This document shows positions 36,398 through 45,660 of a stretch of DNA of 64,000 bases, piece by piece. The notes beneath the pieces are model-generated. The model did no database searches, was not told the origin of the DNA, and saw only the letters and a program-made list of their open reading frames with translations. The position numbers were made by a program, and so were the translations under genes. How positions within the stretch are numbered: the first letter of the stretch is position 1; each line of letters opens with the position of its first letter. This DNA is from Hamadaea flava (GTDB taxonomy: Bacteria > Actinomycetota > Actinomycetes > Mycobacteriales > Micromonosporaceae), in the NCBI RefSeq assembly GCF_024172085.1, contig NZ_JAMZDZ010000001.1, positions 2,418,001 through 2,482,000 on the forward strand, in the 5' to 3' direction.

Positions 36398-36517
36398 CTA
36401 ACGGGAGCGCCGCTAACGGGAGCGCCGCTAACGGGAGCGCCGCTAACGGGAGCGCCGCTAACGAGAGCGCCGCTGACGGGAACGCCGCTGACGGGAACGC
36501 CGCTGACGGGAACGTCG
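36398..36517. repeat. 15-bp tandem repeat, eight copies
   Basis: Eight head-to-tail copies of CTAACGGGAGCGCCG, the last four drifting to CTAACGAGAGCGCCG, CTGACGGGAACGCCG and CTGACGGGAACGTCG. It begins two bases after hairpin copy 4. Because 15 is a multiple of three, the tract keeps an open frame (LTGAP repeats) joined to the next gene, but it is upstream of the true start. Confidence 0.95.
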
Positions 36518-36544
36518 CCGGTCGGGCAAGGGACGAGGAGCCGA

Positions 36545-37339
36545 GTGCCGCACGTGATCGTCTTCGGGGTGGACGGCGTACGCCTCGACACCCTCGCCGC
36601 CGCGCACACCCCGCGCATCGACGCCGTCGCCGAGGCCGGGTTCTTCAGCTCCTTCGAGGTCAGCACGTCCGCGCCGGTGTTGTCCGGCCCGTGCTGGACG
36701 ACGGTGGCCACCGGCATGTGGCCGGAGGCGCACGGGGTCTTCGGCAACAAGTTCGCCGGGAATCGGCTGGCCGTCTTCCCGGATTTCCTGACGCTGGCCA
36801 AGCGCGCGGGACTCCGCACGTACGCCGCCCTGACCTGGGCGCCGCTGGCGACCGGCACGTCCGGCGGACCGCTGTTCACCGACCCGACCCGGCTCTCGTA
36901 CGCCGACGGCGAAGCGCTCGGGCACGCCGAGGCCGATCAGCTCGTCGTCGACGACGCCACCCGTACGCTCAGCACCGGCGCGTACGACGCCGCGTTCGTC
37001 TACATCGGAGCGCCCGACGAGGTCGCGCACGCCGTCGGCACGGGCCCCGAGTACCTCGCCGCCGTCGAGCGGGCGGACGCCCAGATCGGCCAGGTCCTCG
37101 ACGCCGTCGCCCACCTCGACGACCTGACCGTCATCGTGGTCACCGATCACGGCCATCGGGACGAAGGCGGCCACGGTGGGCGTACCACTTGGGAGAAGCA
37201 GGCCTGGATCGCGGCGAGTGGGCCCAGTGTCCCAGCCGACGCGGCGCGGGTGTGCCACGCGGACGTCGCACCGCACGTCCTGGCGGTGCTCGGCCAGGAC
37301 GTGAGCACGATGGCCGGCGTTCCGTTCGGCCGGCGCTGA
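36545..37339 (+). CDS. Alkaline-phosphatase-superfamily phosphodiesterase
   Basis: 264 aa from GTG 36545, preceded by GAGGAG. Type I phosphodiesterase/nucleotide pyrophosphatase fold: metal Asp in VFGVDGVRLD, nucleophile region APVLSGPCWTTVATGMWPE, metal ligands in VVTDHGHRDEGGHGG and the DVAPHVL end. An in-frame ATG at 36377 (in the hairpin and 15-bp array) was rejected. No signal peptide, so cytoplasmic. TGATG couples it to the EamA gene. Confidence 0.87.
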   Translation: MPHVIVFGVDGVRLDTLAAAHTPRIDAVAEAGFFSSFEVSTSAPVLSGPCWTTVATGMWPEAHGVFGNKFAGNRLAVFPDFLTLAKRAGLRTYAALTWAPLATGTSGGPLFTDPTRLSYADGEALGHAEADQLVVDDATRTLSTGAYDAAFVYIGAPDEVAHAVGTGPEYLAAVERADAQIGQVLDAVAHLDDLTVIVVTDHGHRDEGGHGGRTTWEKQAWIAASGPSVPADAARVCHADVAPHVLAVLGQDVSTMAGVPFGRR

Positions 37340-38190
37340 TGCCGCCCACCGCGCTCGCGCTCGTCGCCGCCTCGGTCCTCTGCCACGCCAGCTGGAACCT
37401 GCTCGCCAAGCGCGCGGGCAGCGCCAGCGGGCCGGTCTTCGTCGGGCTGTGGTCGGCGGTCGCCGCCATCCTCTGGGCGCCGCTGGGCATCTGGACCTTG
37501 TGGACCGCGTGGACCTCGCTCGACTGGCGCACGCCGCTGTTCATCGGGGGTGCCCTGGTCCTGCACACCGGCTACTTCCTCACCCTGCAACGGGGCTACC
37601 GCGTCGGTGACCTGTCCGTCGTCTACCCCGTCGCGCGGGGCACCGGCCCGCTGCTGGCCAGCAGCGTCGCCGTGCTGGCCTGGCACGAACAGCCCGGGCT
37701 GCTCGGCTGGGCCGGCATCCTGGCGCTCTCGGTCAGCGTGGCGCTGCTCGGCCTTCGCAAAGCGAGCAGCGGCATCGGATACGGCCTGCTCGTCGGCGTG
37801 TTCATCGCGGCCTACACACTGCTGGACAAGCAGGCGGTGACGGCCGCCGCCATCCCGCCGATCCTCGTCAACTGGGGCACCGACACCCTGCGTGCGCTGG
37901 CCCTTTCTCCCGTACTCGTCCGCCGCCGAGCCCAACTCCGCGACGTCTGGCGCGACCACTGGAAGAGCGCACTCGGCACGGCGATCTTCTCCCCCGCCTC
38001 CTACATGCTCATCCTGACCGCGCTCACCCTCGCGCCGGTGACGGTCATCGCCCCGTTGCGCGAGGTCAGCGTGGTCCTCGTGGTCTTCCTCGGCGCGCGA
38101 CTGCTCGGCGAGCGCGACATGTGGCGGCGGCTGGTCTGCGCGTTCGGCGTCGTGCTCGGCGCCGCCGGCACACTGCTCGGCCGCTCCTGA
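37339..38190 (+). CDS. EamA/DMT-family transporter
   Basis: 283 aa. Ten hydrophobic segments in two EamA repeats (about 5-135 and 145-280), with the drug/metabolite transporter motif VYPVARGTGPLLAS in the first and PLREVSVVLVVFLGARLLGE in the second. Start overlaps the previous stop by one base (TGATG), so translation is coupled with the phosphodiesterase. It may export or import a product of that enzyme (inference). Confidence 0.9.
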   Translation: MPPTALALVAASVLCHASWNLLAKRAGSASGPVFVGLWSAVAAILWAPLGIWTLWTAWTSLDWRTPLFIGGALVLHTGYFLTLQRGYRVGDLSVVYPVARGTGPLLASSVAVLAWHEQPGLLGWAGILALSVSVALLGLRKASSGIGYGLLVGVFIAAYTLLDKQAVTAAAIPPILVNWGTDTLRALALSPVLVRRRAQLRDVWRDHWKSALGTAIFSPASYMLILTALTLAPVTVIAPLREVSVVLVVFLGARLLGERDMWRRLVCAFGVVLGAAGTLLGRS

Positions 38191-38254
38191 CACGCTTGAC
38201 GGCGCTCGCTTTCGGTGCTCGCTTCGCTTTTGGCGCTCGCTTCGCTTTTTGGCG

Positions 38255-38313
38255 CTGGATCAGGGTTATGGGTCGAATCTTGGACCAAGATTCGACACGG
38301 ATCCCTGATCCAG
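38255..38313. repeat. Intergenic hairpin, family A-like copy 5
   Basis: Two nested perfect stems: CTGGATCAGGG/CCCTGATCCAG outside and GTCGAATCTTGG/CCAAGATTCGAC inside, separated by unpaired bases. The outer stem shares GGATCAGGGTT with copy 2. The 38196-38250 stretch before it is made of GGCGCTCGCTTCGCTTT-like repeats. Between convergent genes. Confidence 0.9.
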
Positions 38314-38354
38314 TGGAGGAGCAGCCAGCGGCCGAGCGGCGAGCGGGCAAGCGG

Positions 38355-39203
38355 TCAGCGGGGCGTGACAGCGATCGGGTCGTGTTTGGCGAAGAAGTCC
38401 AGCAGGAACGGATCCAGTTCGATCGCGTGCTGCTGCGGCAGCGTGTGGTGGGTCGCGTCGGGCAGCATCACGACGCTGACCTCCCGGAGCACGTGTTCGG
38501 CGTGCTCGCGTACGGCGGTGACGTCGTGCACCTGGCTCTGCCCGCCCAGCACCAGCAGCACCGGCGCGTCCAGGGCACGAAGCTCCTCATCGGACGGTCG
38601 CTTCGGCAGCACGACCTTCGCGCGGTTGCGCCCCTGCGCCCGCGTCGCCACCAAGGTCAGCCAGGCCGGGTCCAGCGCGCGGCCGCCGGTCTCCCATTCC
38701 AAGAACCGCCGCCACCGCCGCTCGCCGCCGAAGACCACGGCCGGCAGGCTGCGCCGCACGTACCCACGCGCCATCGGCGCGAAGCAGGTCGTCGGGTCGA
38801 TCAACGCGAGCCGCCGCACGCGCCGCGTCTCCACCGCCGCCGCGAGCGCCACCCACGCTCCGTAGGAATGCCCGGCCACATCGGCTCGTTCCACGCCCAA
38901 TCCGTCCAGCACCGTGGCGAACCAGCCCGCGACATCCCTTCTGGTACGCACAGCGCCCCGCCGGGGTCGGCTACGTCCGGCGTCGCAGATGAGGTCGACG
39001 GCGTACACCCGGCGCTCCCGCGCCAGCGACTCGACATCGGCGAACCACACCGACGACGTAGCGCCACCCCCATGGAGCAGCACCAACGGCTCTCCGACCG
39101 CAGGACCGGCCGCCAGGACCCGGGTCGTGCCGAACCGCGACTCCAGATCGAGCGTCTCGACTTCGACGGGCCACTGCGCCACCACGGCGTCGTACGCGTC
39201 CAT
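38355..39203 (-). CDS. Alpha/beta hydrolase
   Basis: 282 aa from ATG 39203. Oxyanion loop LLHGGGATSSVW, nucleophile AGHSYGAW, and a C-terminal His in PDATHHTLPQQH, so the triad looks complete. The cap region (VRRSLPAVVFGGERRWRRF) is typical of esterase or dienelactone-type members. Substrate unknown. Five bases downstream of the TPR gene's stop, so probably co-transcribed with the two TPR genes. Confidence 0.87.
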   Translation of the reverse strand: MDAYDAVVAQWPVEVETLDLESRFGTTRVLAAGPAVGEPLVLLHGGGATSSVWFADVESLARERRVYAVDLICDAGRSRPRRGAVRTRRDVAGWFATVLDGLGVERADVAGHSYGAWVALAAAVETRRVRRLALIDPTTCFAPMARGYVRRSLPAVVFGGERRWRRFLEWETGGRALDPAWLTLVATRAQGRNRAKVVLPKRPSDEELRALDAPVLLVLGGQSQVHDVTAVREHAEHVLREVSVVMLPDATHHTLPQQHAIELDPFLLDFFAKHDPIAVTPR

Positions 39204-39208
39204 GACTG

Positions 39209-40375
39209 TCACTCTGCCAGACTTTGGGAAGTGCCGGCTTGCTCGGCGAGCCGGTCCCGAAGCCGCGTGATCTCCGCCATCCCCCGGGCCTGCTCCTCCG
39301 GCGAGGTCACCTCGTAGTACCTCCGGTGGGAGGCCAGACTGCGTTCCGCAGCGACCAGCGCCTCCGCCGGGCGCCCACGTTTCTGCAGATTCTCGGCTCG
39401 GACTCCCAGCAGGTTCAGCCGCAGATAGTGAGCCGCCCGGCTCTCGTCTTCCGGCGGCAATATCGCGTCCGCCTGGTCCAGAAGGGCCGCCGCCTCGTCC
39501 AACCGCACATCGCATTCGTCCAGCGCGTTGGCATAGTCGGTGTAAGCCTCGGCGAGATCGTGTGGCCGGCCCAGGTATTCGCTGGTCTGCTTCGCGACCG
39601 GGAGCAGCTGTTCCCAGATCTCCAGCGTCTCCGCATGACGTTGTTGAGCGTGCAACGCCAGACAATACAGCCGCTGGGCGTTCAGGTACGCCTTCAGCAC
39701 GACCAGCGACGATTCACGGACATCTCCCAGCAGGTCAACGGCCTGCCTAGCGTTCGCTTCCATCTCGGGCGCCAAGCCCAGGCGATACAGGATGCCCGCG
39801 CGGTCGGAGTGGCAGATCGCCAGCGTGATGGCGTCCGGCTCGGCGATTGCGACCGCGGCGTCAAGGTACGCCAACGCCGCTTCCAGCCGTTCCGACATCC
39901 GCTCGATCTCGGCGCGAAGAATCAGACAACTCGCGCGCGCGTAGCGGAGCTGCGGATCGCTCAGATCGGCGGACTCCAGGAGCTTCGACGCGCACTCGGT
40001 CGCCGCCAGGCTCTCCTGCGGACGGTGCAGCCGAATCCGCGTCTGGGCCAGGCCAAGGAAGAAGATGACGAGGCGCGGTTGAGCGATGCCGCCAGGGCGC
40101 TCCGCCAACTCCTCCGTCGCGGCCGACAGGAGCGGCTCGGCCTCGGCGTACCGCTCCAGCGCGGCGAGCGCGAGACCCTCTTCCGCGTCGGCCAGCGCCT
40201 CGGCGATCGCGCTAGACCGCACATCGGTGCCGAAGAAGCCGGCGAACCGGCCGCGCGCTTCGCCGACCAGATCAAGAGCAACGTGGTAGTCGGCCCGCTC
40301 GTTGGATCGCGCGGCACTCATGAGCTCGTGCGGCGGCTGGACGATGTCGTCTTTGCGGCGGAACAGGCGCATCAT
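39209..40375 (-). CDS. TPR-repeat protein (soluble)
   Basis: 388 aa from ATG 40375, overlapping the upstream gene by ATGA. Nearly all of the protein is helical tetratricopeptide-like repeats (EEGLALAALERYAEAEPLLS, EAALAYLDAAVAIAEPDAIT, AETLEIWEQLLPVAKQTSEY, PAEALVAAERSLASHRRYYE). No catalytic domain and no helix-turn-helix. Probably a scaffold or sensor acting with the membrane-anchored TPR protein before it. Confidence 0.75.
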   Translation of the reverse strand: MMRLFRRKDDIVQPPHELMSAARSNERADYHVALDLVGEARGRFAGFFGTDVRSSAIAEALADAEEGLALAALERYAEAEPLLSAATEELAERPGGIAQPRLVIFFLGLAQTRIRLHRPQESLAATECASKLLESADLSDPQLRYARASCLILRAEIERMSERLEAALAYLDAAVAIAEPDAITLAICHSDRAGILYRLGLAPEMEANARQAVDLLGDVRESSLVVLKAYLNAQRLYCLALHAQQRHAETLEIWEQLLPVAKQTSEYLGRPHDLAEAYTDYANALDECDVRLDEAAALLDQADAILPPEDESRAAHYLRLNLLGVRAENLQKRGRPAEALVAAERSLASHRRYYEVTSPEEQARGMAEITRLRDRLAEQAGTSQSLAE

Positions 40376-41358
40376 CGGGTGCGCTCGTTGTCGCTGCTCG
40401 CGAGGTCGGCCATCGTCGTCTCGCGGGCGGCGAGGGCGGATCGATAGCGGTCGGGGAGTTCCTCGGCGAGCTTGCGGGTCAGTTCGACGGACTCGGTGAT
40501 CGCGGCGAGGCCCTCGGCTGGGCGGTCGAGCGCGCCGAGGACGCGGGCGTGGATCGTGAGCGCCTCGGCCAGCGCGGCACGGTGTGCCGCTGGGGCGGCC
40601 GACAGCATCCGGCTGTGTGCGACGGCTTCTTCGGCGACCGGCAGTGCGAGTTCGGGGCGGTCGTTCGCGACGGCGATCTCGGCGGTGAGGGCGAGGCACA
40701 ACGCGACGATCACGTCCGGATCGCTGGTCGTGGCCCGCCGAGCTTCCAACGCCGTACGCGCGGCCCGGGCGGCCTCGGTGACCTGCGCGCTCCGCAGCAG
40801 TTCCCGGCCGTGGAGGTAGAGCGCGGCGTGGTACGACGGCATCGAATGACGGCGGCGGCCGTGGCGTACGTGCCAGTGGAGGGCGCGCTCGGTCGCCGCC
40901 AGCGCCTCAGCTCGATCGTCCAATTCGGATAGTGATTCGGCGAGGGCGAGCACCCCGGCCCCGTACGCGCCCCGCACGATTCCGCCGTCGTACTCTCGCG
41001 CTTTCGCGAGCGTCGCCTCGGCGGGCCGCAGGTAGACGAGGGCCTCCTCGTGGCGGCCGGCTTCCTGCAGCGCGGTGCCGAGCAGCACTTCGCAGCAGGC
41101 CAGCGCATTCCGGCGACGGCCCGCCGTCAGTTCTCGGCACTCCTCGTACGCCCGCCAGGCGAGGTCCAGCCCTTCGGCGTACTCACCACGGGACAGCGCC
41201 CGCCAGGCGAGGGCGTACTCGGGGATCTTGGCGAGCGTCCGCCGCGTGGGAGCCAATCGGCGTACGCGGAGCACGAGATTCGCGAGGATCGTCGCCCCGA
41301 ACACGTAGACGCCGATCAGCGCGAGATACCGCAGGAAGTCGACCCATTTGTCGCTCAC
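40372..41358 (-). CDS. TPR-repeat protein with N-terminal membrane anchor
   Basis: 328 aa from GTG 41358. One membrane segment at residues 9-32 (LALIGVYVFGATILANLVL) puts the helical repeats in the cytoplasm. Repeats include LAWRALSRGEYAEGLDLAWR, GRHEEALVYLRPAEATLAKA and ALDRPAEGLAAITESVELTR. The two TPR genes look like a partner pair. Leaderless start with TACCCT six bases upstream. No known family assigned. Confidence 0.75.
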   Translation of the reverse strand: MSDKWVDFLRYLALIGVYVFGATILANLVLRVRRLAPTRRTLAKIPEYALAWRALSRGEYAEGLDLAWRAYEECRELTAGRRRNALACCEVLLGTALQEAGRHEEALVYLRPAEATLAKAREYDGGIVRGAYGAGVLALAESLSELDDRAEALAATERALHWHVRHGRRRHSMPSYHAALYLHGRELLRSAQVTEAARAARTALEARRATTSDPDVIVALCLALTAEIAVANDRPELALPVAEEAVAHSRMLSAAPAAHRAALAEALTIHARVLGALDRPAEGLAAITESVELTRKLAEELPDRYRSALAARETTMADLASSDNERTR

Positions 41359-41364
41359 TGCCGG

Positions 41365-41370
41365 AGGGTA
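41365..41370 (-). promoter_or_regulatory. -10 box TACCCT, leaderless start of the TPR operon
   Basis: On the minus strand TACCCT ends six bases before GTG 41358. Confidence 0.45.
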
Positions 41371-41425
41371 CCGGGCGGGCTGCCGCGCCGCAGCCCGCCC
41401 GGACCTCCCATTCCCCGCTAGGGGT

Positions 41426-44059
41426 CTAGGGGATCGGCGCCACCGCCGTCGGCACGTTGTACCCGCGTAGTCGCAGGTAGGGCGCTTGCCCGCCGAGGTC
41501 GGCCGTGGCGTACGCGGCCGTGATCGTGGTGGACTCGCCGGGCCACAGCGACACGTAGTTCTCGGTGTAGGTGACGGGCAGGACTTCGGTTCCGCCGCTG
41601 CCCGCGATGATCTCCGGGCGGAGGAAGAACGCGAGGTTGGCCGTGCTGGTGTTGGTCAGCGTGACGGTGACCGTCTCCTGACCGCCGCTCACCGTTCGCG
41701 TCGCCGACGAGGCGACCGACGGGTTCGCCGGCAGGCTGTTCAGGCCGGTCAGGTTGGCGAAGGTCTTCGTCGTCGTCGAGTACCAGTTGCTCTTGTTCCC
41801 GAGCGCGTCCGGTGTCGTCGAGTACCAGTAGAGGTTGTTGCTCACCACCGTGCCGGCGCCGTCCTTCAGTTGGAGACGCAGGAAGTACGTCGAGGTCAGA
41901 CCGTTCGGGGTGGGCACTGTCAGCGCCTGTGTCGAGGCGTTCGCCGCCGCGGTGACCGGGGCCGTCGTCGTCGACACGGTCGCCAGGTTCGGGATCGTGT
42001 GCAGGGTCGCGGTGGCGGTGAGCCCCGCACGGGCGGTCAGCGTCGAGTTCACCACGAAGACCTTCTTGGTGGCGTAGTCGTACGCGATGTGCACCGGCTC
42101 GTCGGCCTTCTTGGCGCCGAAGAAGCCGCCGCCCGGTTTGAAGTAGTAGTCGTAGAGGTTCCAGTGCACCGAGGGCCAGGCGCTGTTGAGCATCCAGAAG
42201 ATGGTGCCGAAGGACTGGCTGTACTCGTGGGAGTTCCACGCCTCGAAGAACGCCCGCGTGTTCTCGTAGTTCATCAGCTCGGCCTTGAGCGCGTAGTCGG
42301 CCGCGCTCGTGGCGGTGCCGTACCGGCGGTTCAGGCCGTTGGAGTACATGCCGATGTCCGCGAAGACACTGCCGGCCTTGCCCGCGTGATAGTTCCAGGT
42401 CGCGCCGATCGGCCACAGTTCACCGGCCGGGATGAACTTCTGCAGGCTCTCCAGCGGCGGCGGGGCCTCGGTGCCCTCCTCCCCGGTGGTCCCGAAGGCG
42501 CTGCCGGCCTTGGTCGTGTCCCACCAGAGCACCGGCGGCGCCCACTTGTACGGGCCGTCCATCTTCACGCCCGCGTTCGCGTTCGACCAGGTCGCGACGT
42601 TGTCCAGCGTCGGGTTCTGCCAGTGCAGGCGGGTGGCGATCGACTTGTACGCCGTCAGGTGTGCCGCGGTCGGCGGCTGGTCGCTGCCGTACGCCCAGAC
42701 GAAGACGCTCGGGTGTGCGCGCAGTGATCGGAGCTGGGTCTCCAGCGACGCCTGGGCGACCTGGGTCTGCTCGGTGCTCCAGCCGGAGTCGTTCTCCCAG
42801 GCGCTGCAACAGGTGAAACCGGGCATGATCAGTACGCCGGCCGCGTCCGCCAGGTCGTACAGCTCCTCGTTGCCGAGGGTGCCTTCGAGGCGGATCGTGT
42901 TGAGCCCCATCTCCTTGACGTAGCGGACGTGGGCCGCGTTCGTCTTGGTGTCCCAGCGCTGGAGCATGTCCCACATGTAGCCGCCGCCCCGGAACAGGAT
43001 GTTCTGGCCGTTGATCCGGTAGCCGGCGAAGGCGGTCCCGTTGACCGTCGTCCGGTAGTCCGTCACCTGGCGTACGCCGAAGTCGACGCTCTTGGTGTCC
43101 GATGTGGATCCGGCGACGGCGGCGGACAGGCTGAGCTGGTAGCGCTCGGGCGAGCCGAACTGGTAGGGCCACCACAGCACGGGGTTGGCCAGGTGGAGCT
43201 GCGGGTACGCCGCCGGGTCGAAGGCGATCTCCCGGCGCTCCCCCGCCGCCAGGGTCACCGTCTGGCTGACCGTCACGGTCGGCTGGCCGGGTTTGCTGAT
43301 CGTCCCGGTGACAGTGGTGGTGACGGGCGCGCTCGTCGCGTTGACGGCGTCGGCGTACACGGTCAGGTCGGCCGCGTTCGTCGCGGGCAACGGCAGCACC
43401 GTCTTCACGTACGGGTCGCGCAGCGCCACCGGGCCGGTGGTCTCCAGCCTGGTCTTGCCCCAGAGCCCGGCGTTCATGTCGGGCACCTCGGGATTCCAGT
43501 CGACCGTGCAGAACGACAGGTCGGCGCAGCCCGGTTTGGCCGGGGTGACCCGGATGGCCAGCGCGTTCGCCTGGCCGGGCCGGATCGTCGAGGTCACGTT
43601 GTACTCGTGGGCGGCCAGCGACCCGACCGCGTTCGCGTCGAGCTGCACCCCGTTGAGCCAGATCTGCGCCCGATAGGTGATGCCTCCGAAGCGCAGCCAG
43701 TATGCCTGGTCGGCGGCGGCCGCGGCGGCGGTGAACTCGCCCCGGTACCACCAGTCCTGCCCGGTCAGGGCCGGCACGTTCTTCAGATTCTGGCCGACGT
43801 AGATGTTCTGGTAGACGTTGTTCGCCACGAGCCCGGCCAGCACGGTCGAGGGCAGCGTGACCGGGTTCCAGCCGGCGGTCGAGTAGCCGACCTGGGAGAT
43901 CGTCGCGCCGGTGTCGGCCAGGCCGGTCGCCGAGCGCAGGGCCCAGCCCGACTTCAGCTCGGTCGAGCCGACCGTCGCGCCGTCGGCCGCCGTCGGGCCG
44001 ACCGGCACCAACGCGATCAGCAGCACGGCCACGGCGAAGATTCGCAACGCGGACTTCAT
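41426..44059 (-). CDS. Secreted exo-beta-D-glucosaminidase-like glycoside hydrolase, GH2
   Basis: 877 aa from ATG 44059, with GAGGAGG upstream. Signal peptide, then the GH2 sugar-binding, sandwich and barrel domains (NIYVGQNLKNVPALTGQDWW, FRGGGYMWDMLQRWD). The acid/base is the Asp of VWAYGSDQPP (Asp460) rather than the usual Glu of an NE pair, a mark of CsxA-type chitosan exo-glucosaminidases. Glu531 in GEEGTEAPP sits 71 residues later, as expected for the nucleophile. It should release glucosamine from chitosan ends. Confidence 0.9.
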   Translation of the reverse strand: MKSALRIFAVAVLLIALVPVGPTAADGATVGSTELKSGWALRSATGLADTGATISQVGYSTAGWNPVTLPSTVLAGLVANNVYQNIYVGQNLKNVPALTGQDWWYRGEFTAAAAAADQAYWLRFGGITYRAQIWLNGVQLDANAVGSLAAHEYNVTSTIRPGQANALAIRVTPAKPGCADLSFCTVDWNPEVPDMNAGLWGKTRLETTGPVALRDPYVKTVLPLPATNAADLTVYADAVNATSAPVTTTVTGTISKPGQPTVTVSQTVTLAAGERREIAFDPAAYPQLHLANPVLWWPYQFGSPERYQLSLSAAVAGSTSDTKSVDFGVRQVTDYRTTVNGTAFAGYRINGQNILFRGGGYMWDMLQRWDTKTNAAHVRYVKEMGLNTIRLEGTLGNEELYDLADAAGVLIMPGFTCCSAWENDSGWSTEQTQVAQASLETQLRSLRAHPSVFVWAYGSDQPPTAAHLTAYKSIATRLHWQNPTLDNVATWSNANAGVKMDGPYKWAPPVLWWDTTKAGSAFGTTGEEGTEAPPPLESLQKFIPAGELWPIGATWNYHAGKAGSVFADIGMYSNGLNRRYGTATSAADYALKAELMNYENTRAFFEAWNSHEYSQSFGTIFWMLNSAWPSVHWNLYDYYFKPGGGFFGAKKADEPVHIAYDYATKKVFVVNSTLTARAGLTATATLHTIPNLATVSTTTAPVTAAANASTQALTVPTPNGLTSTYFLRLQLKDGAGTVVSNNLYWYSTTPDALGNKSNWYSTTTKTFANLTGLNSLPANPSVASSATRTVSGGQETVTVTLTNTSTANLAFFLRPEIIAGSGGTEVLPVTYTENYVSLWPGESTTITAAYATADLGGQAPYLRLRGYNVPTAVAPIP

Positions 44060-44070
44060 GAGTTTCCTCC

Positions 44071-45660
44071 TCACGATCCGGTGGGCCAGGTGATCTTCGG
44101 GGAGTGGTAGTAGTTCACGCCCATCACCTTCCAGCGCGGGCCTTGCGCGCCGAGGCGCCCGGCGAACGCCGTCCAGTTGTGCGTACTCCAGGGGGACCAG
44201 CCCAGCTCGGCCAGCGCGGGCAGGCGGGGGAAGGCCATATAGTCGATGTCGGCGGCCGTGCGGATCGTCTCCGTCCACAACGGACCTTCGACGCCGAGCA
44301 CCGACGCCTCGCCCACCCCGGTGAGATATGCCCCGGGATTCCAGCTGTACGCCTTGTCGACCTCGATCAGTCCGGCCCAGGTCTGGCCGAGCTTGGTCTT
44401 GCGGACGTACTTCATGTCCAGGTATGCGAGGTTCGCCGGGGACATCAGCACCTTGGTGCCGTTGGCGGCCGCCGCCGCGACGTTGCTGTCGGAGCTGGTC
44501 GTACCCCAGAACTGGGCGACGGTCGACGGCAGTTCGTCGGACTTGACGATGTCGTGCCAGCCGATCGCCGTCTTGCCGTGCGCGGCGACGATGTTCTGCG
44601 CCCGGTTCATGAAGTAGGTGTAGTCGGCCGCCGGGGTCGACGCCGCCTCGTCCCCGCCGATGTGGGCGTACGGGCCGGGGGTGATCGCCGAGAGTTCCCG
44701 GATCACGTCGTCGACGAAGGTGTAGGTCAGTTCCAGCGGGACACACAGCGAGCTGAATCCGACGCTGGTGCCCGTGTAGAGCTTGGGCGCGACGCCGTTG
44801 CAGTTGAGCTGGGCGTACGAGGCGAGTGCGGCGTTGGTGTGGCCGGGCATGTCGATCTCGGGCACCACCGTGATGTACCGGGCCGCCGCGTACGCGACGA
44901 TGGCCTGGTAGTCGGCCTTCGTGTAGGAGCCGCCGGGGTCGCCGCCGACCGCCGTGCTGCCCCCGTACGCCGCCAGGTTCGGCCAGGAGTCGATGGCGAT
45001 CCGCCAGCCCTGGTCGTCCGACAGGTGCAGATGCAGCGTATTGATCTTGTACAGCGCGATCTGGTCGATGAGCCGCTGGACGGTCGCCACGGGGAAGAAG
45101 TGCCGCGCGACGTCGAGCATCATCCCCCGGTACGCGAACCGTGGATAGTCGACGATCGTGCCGCCCGGCACCGGCCATGGTCCCGCCTGGACGGTCGTGG
45201 CGTCGGCCTCCGGCGGCAGCAGTTGCCGCAGCGTTTGCAGGCCACGGAAGAGCCCGGCCGGTTGCAGGGCACGGATCGCGACGGTGTTGGCGGCCACGGT
45301 GAGCTGGTATCCCTCCGGGCCGACCGTCGCGGGCGCGCCGGACAGCAGCAGCGAGATGCCGTCGCCGGGAGTCGAGCTGGGCGCGTCGGCCACGGGGAGG
45401 GCGTACCCGGTCGAGCGGCGCAGCTGCGTCGCCAGGAAGGTCGCCACCGCTTGGGCGGTGGCCGATCCGGGTTCGGCGTACACCGTGGTCGCCGAGGTGA
45501 TCTGGTAGGTGACGCCGGCGGCGGGAACCGCGCTCACCGGGACGGGCACCACTGCGGCGAAGGAGGCGGCCGTAGCGGCCGGTACGACTGAGGCCGTCAG
45601 GACGACCGGCGACGACGGGATCGCCAGCACGATTGCGAGTACTGCGCCAAGCCTGGTCAT
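44071..45660 (-). CDS. Secreted beta-N-acetylhexosaminidase, GH20
   Basis: 529 aa from ATG 45660. Signal peptide, GH20b domain, then the barrel: DVARHFFPVATVQRLIDQIA, LHLHLSDDQGWRI, VPEIDMPGH, and the catalytic pair Asp337-Glu338 in HIGGDEAAS (substrate-assisted catalysis). Trp residues near the C-terminus (GPLWTE, LAELGWSP) line the sugar site. Followed at 11 bases by the GH2 gene, so the operon can strip both acetylated and free glucosamine from chitin/chitosan oligomers. A palindromic operator abuts the start. Confidence 0.95.
   Translation of the reverse strand: MTRLGAVLAIVLAIPSSPVVLTASVVPAATAASFAAVVPVPVSAVPAAGVTYQITSATTVYAEPGSATAQAVATFLATQLRRSTGYALPVADAPSSTPGDGISLLLSGAPATVGPEGYQLTVAANTVAIRALQPAGLFRGLQTLRQLLPPEADATTVQAGPWPVPGGTIVDYPRFAYRGMMLDVARHFFPVATVQRLIDQIALYKINTLHLHLSDDQGWRIAIDSWPNLAAYGGSTAVGGDPGGSYTKADYQAIVAYAAARYITVVPEIDMPGHTNAALASYAQLNCNGVAPKLYTGTSVGFSSLCVPLELTYTFVDDVIRELSAITPGPYAHIGGDEAASTPAADYTYFMNRAQNIVAAHGKTAIGWHDIVKSDELPSTVAQFWGTTSSDSNVAAAAANGTKVLMSPANLAYLDMKYVRKTKLGQTWAGLIEVDKAYSWNPGAYLTGVGEASVLGVEGPLWTETIRTAADIDYMAFPRLPALAELGWSPWSTHNWTAFAGRLGAQGPRWKVMGVNYYHSPKITWPTGS

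Noticed and set aside
36398-36517. CRISPR array
   Set aside because: The 15-bp units are head to tail with no spacers, and no cas gene is in the window. The 26-bp array at 11263 is rejected for the same reason.
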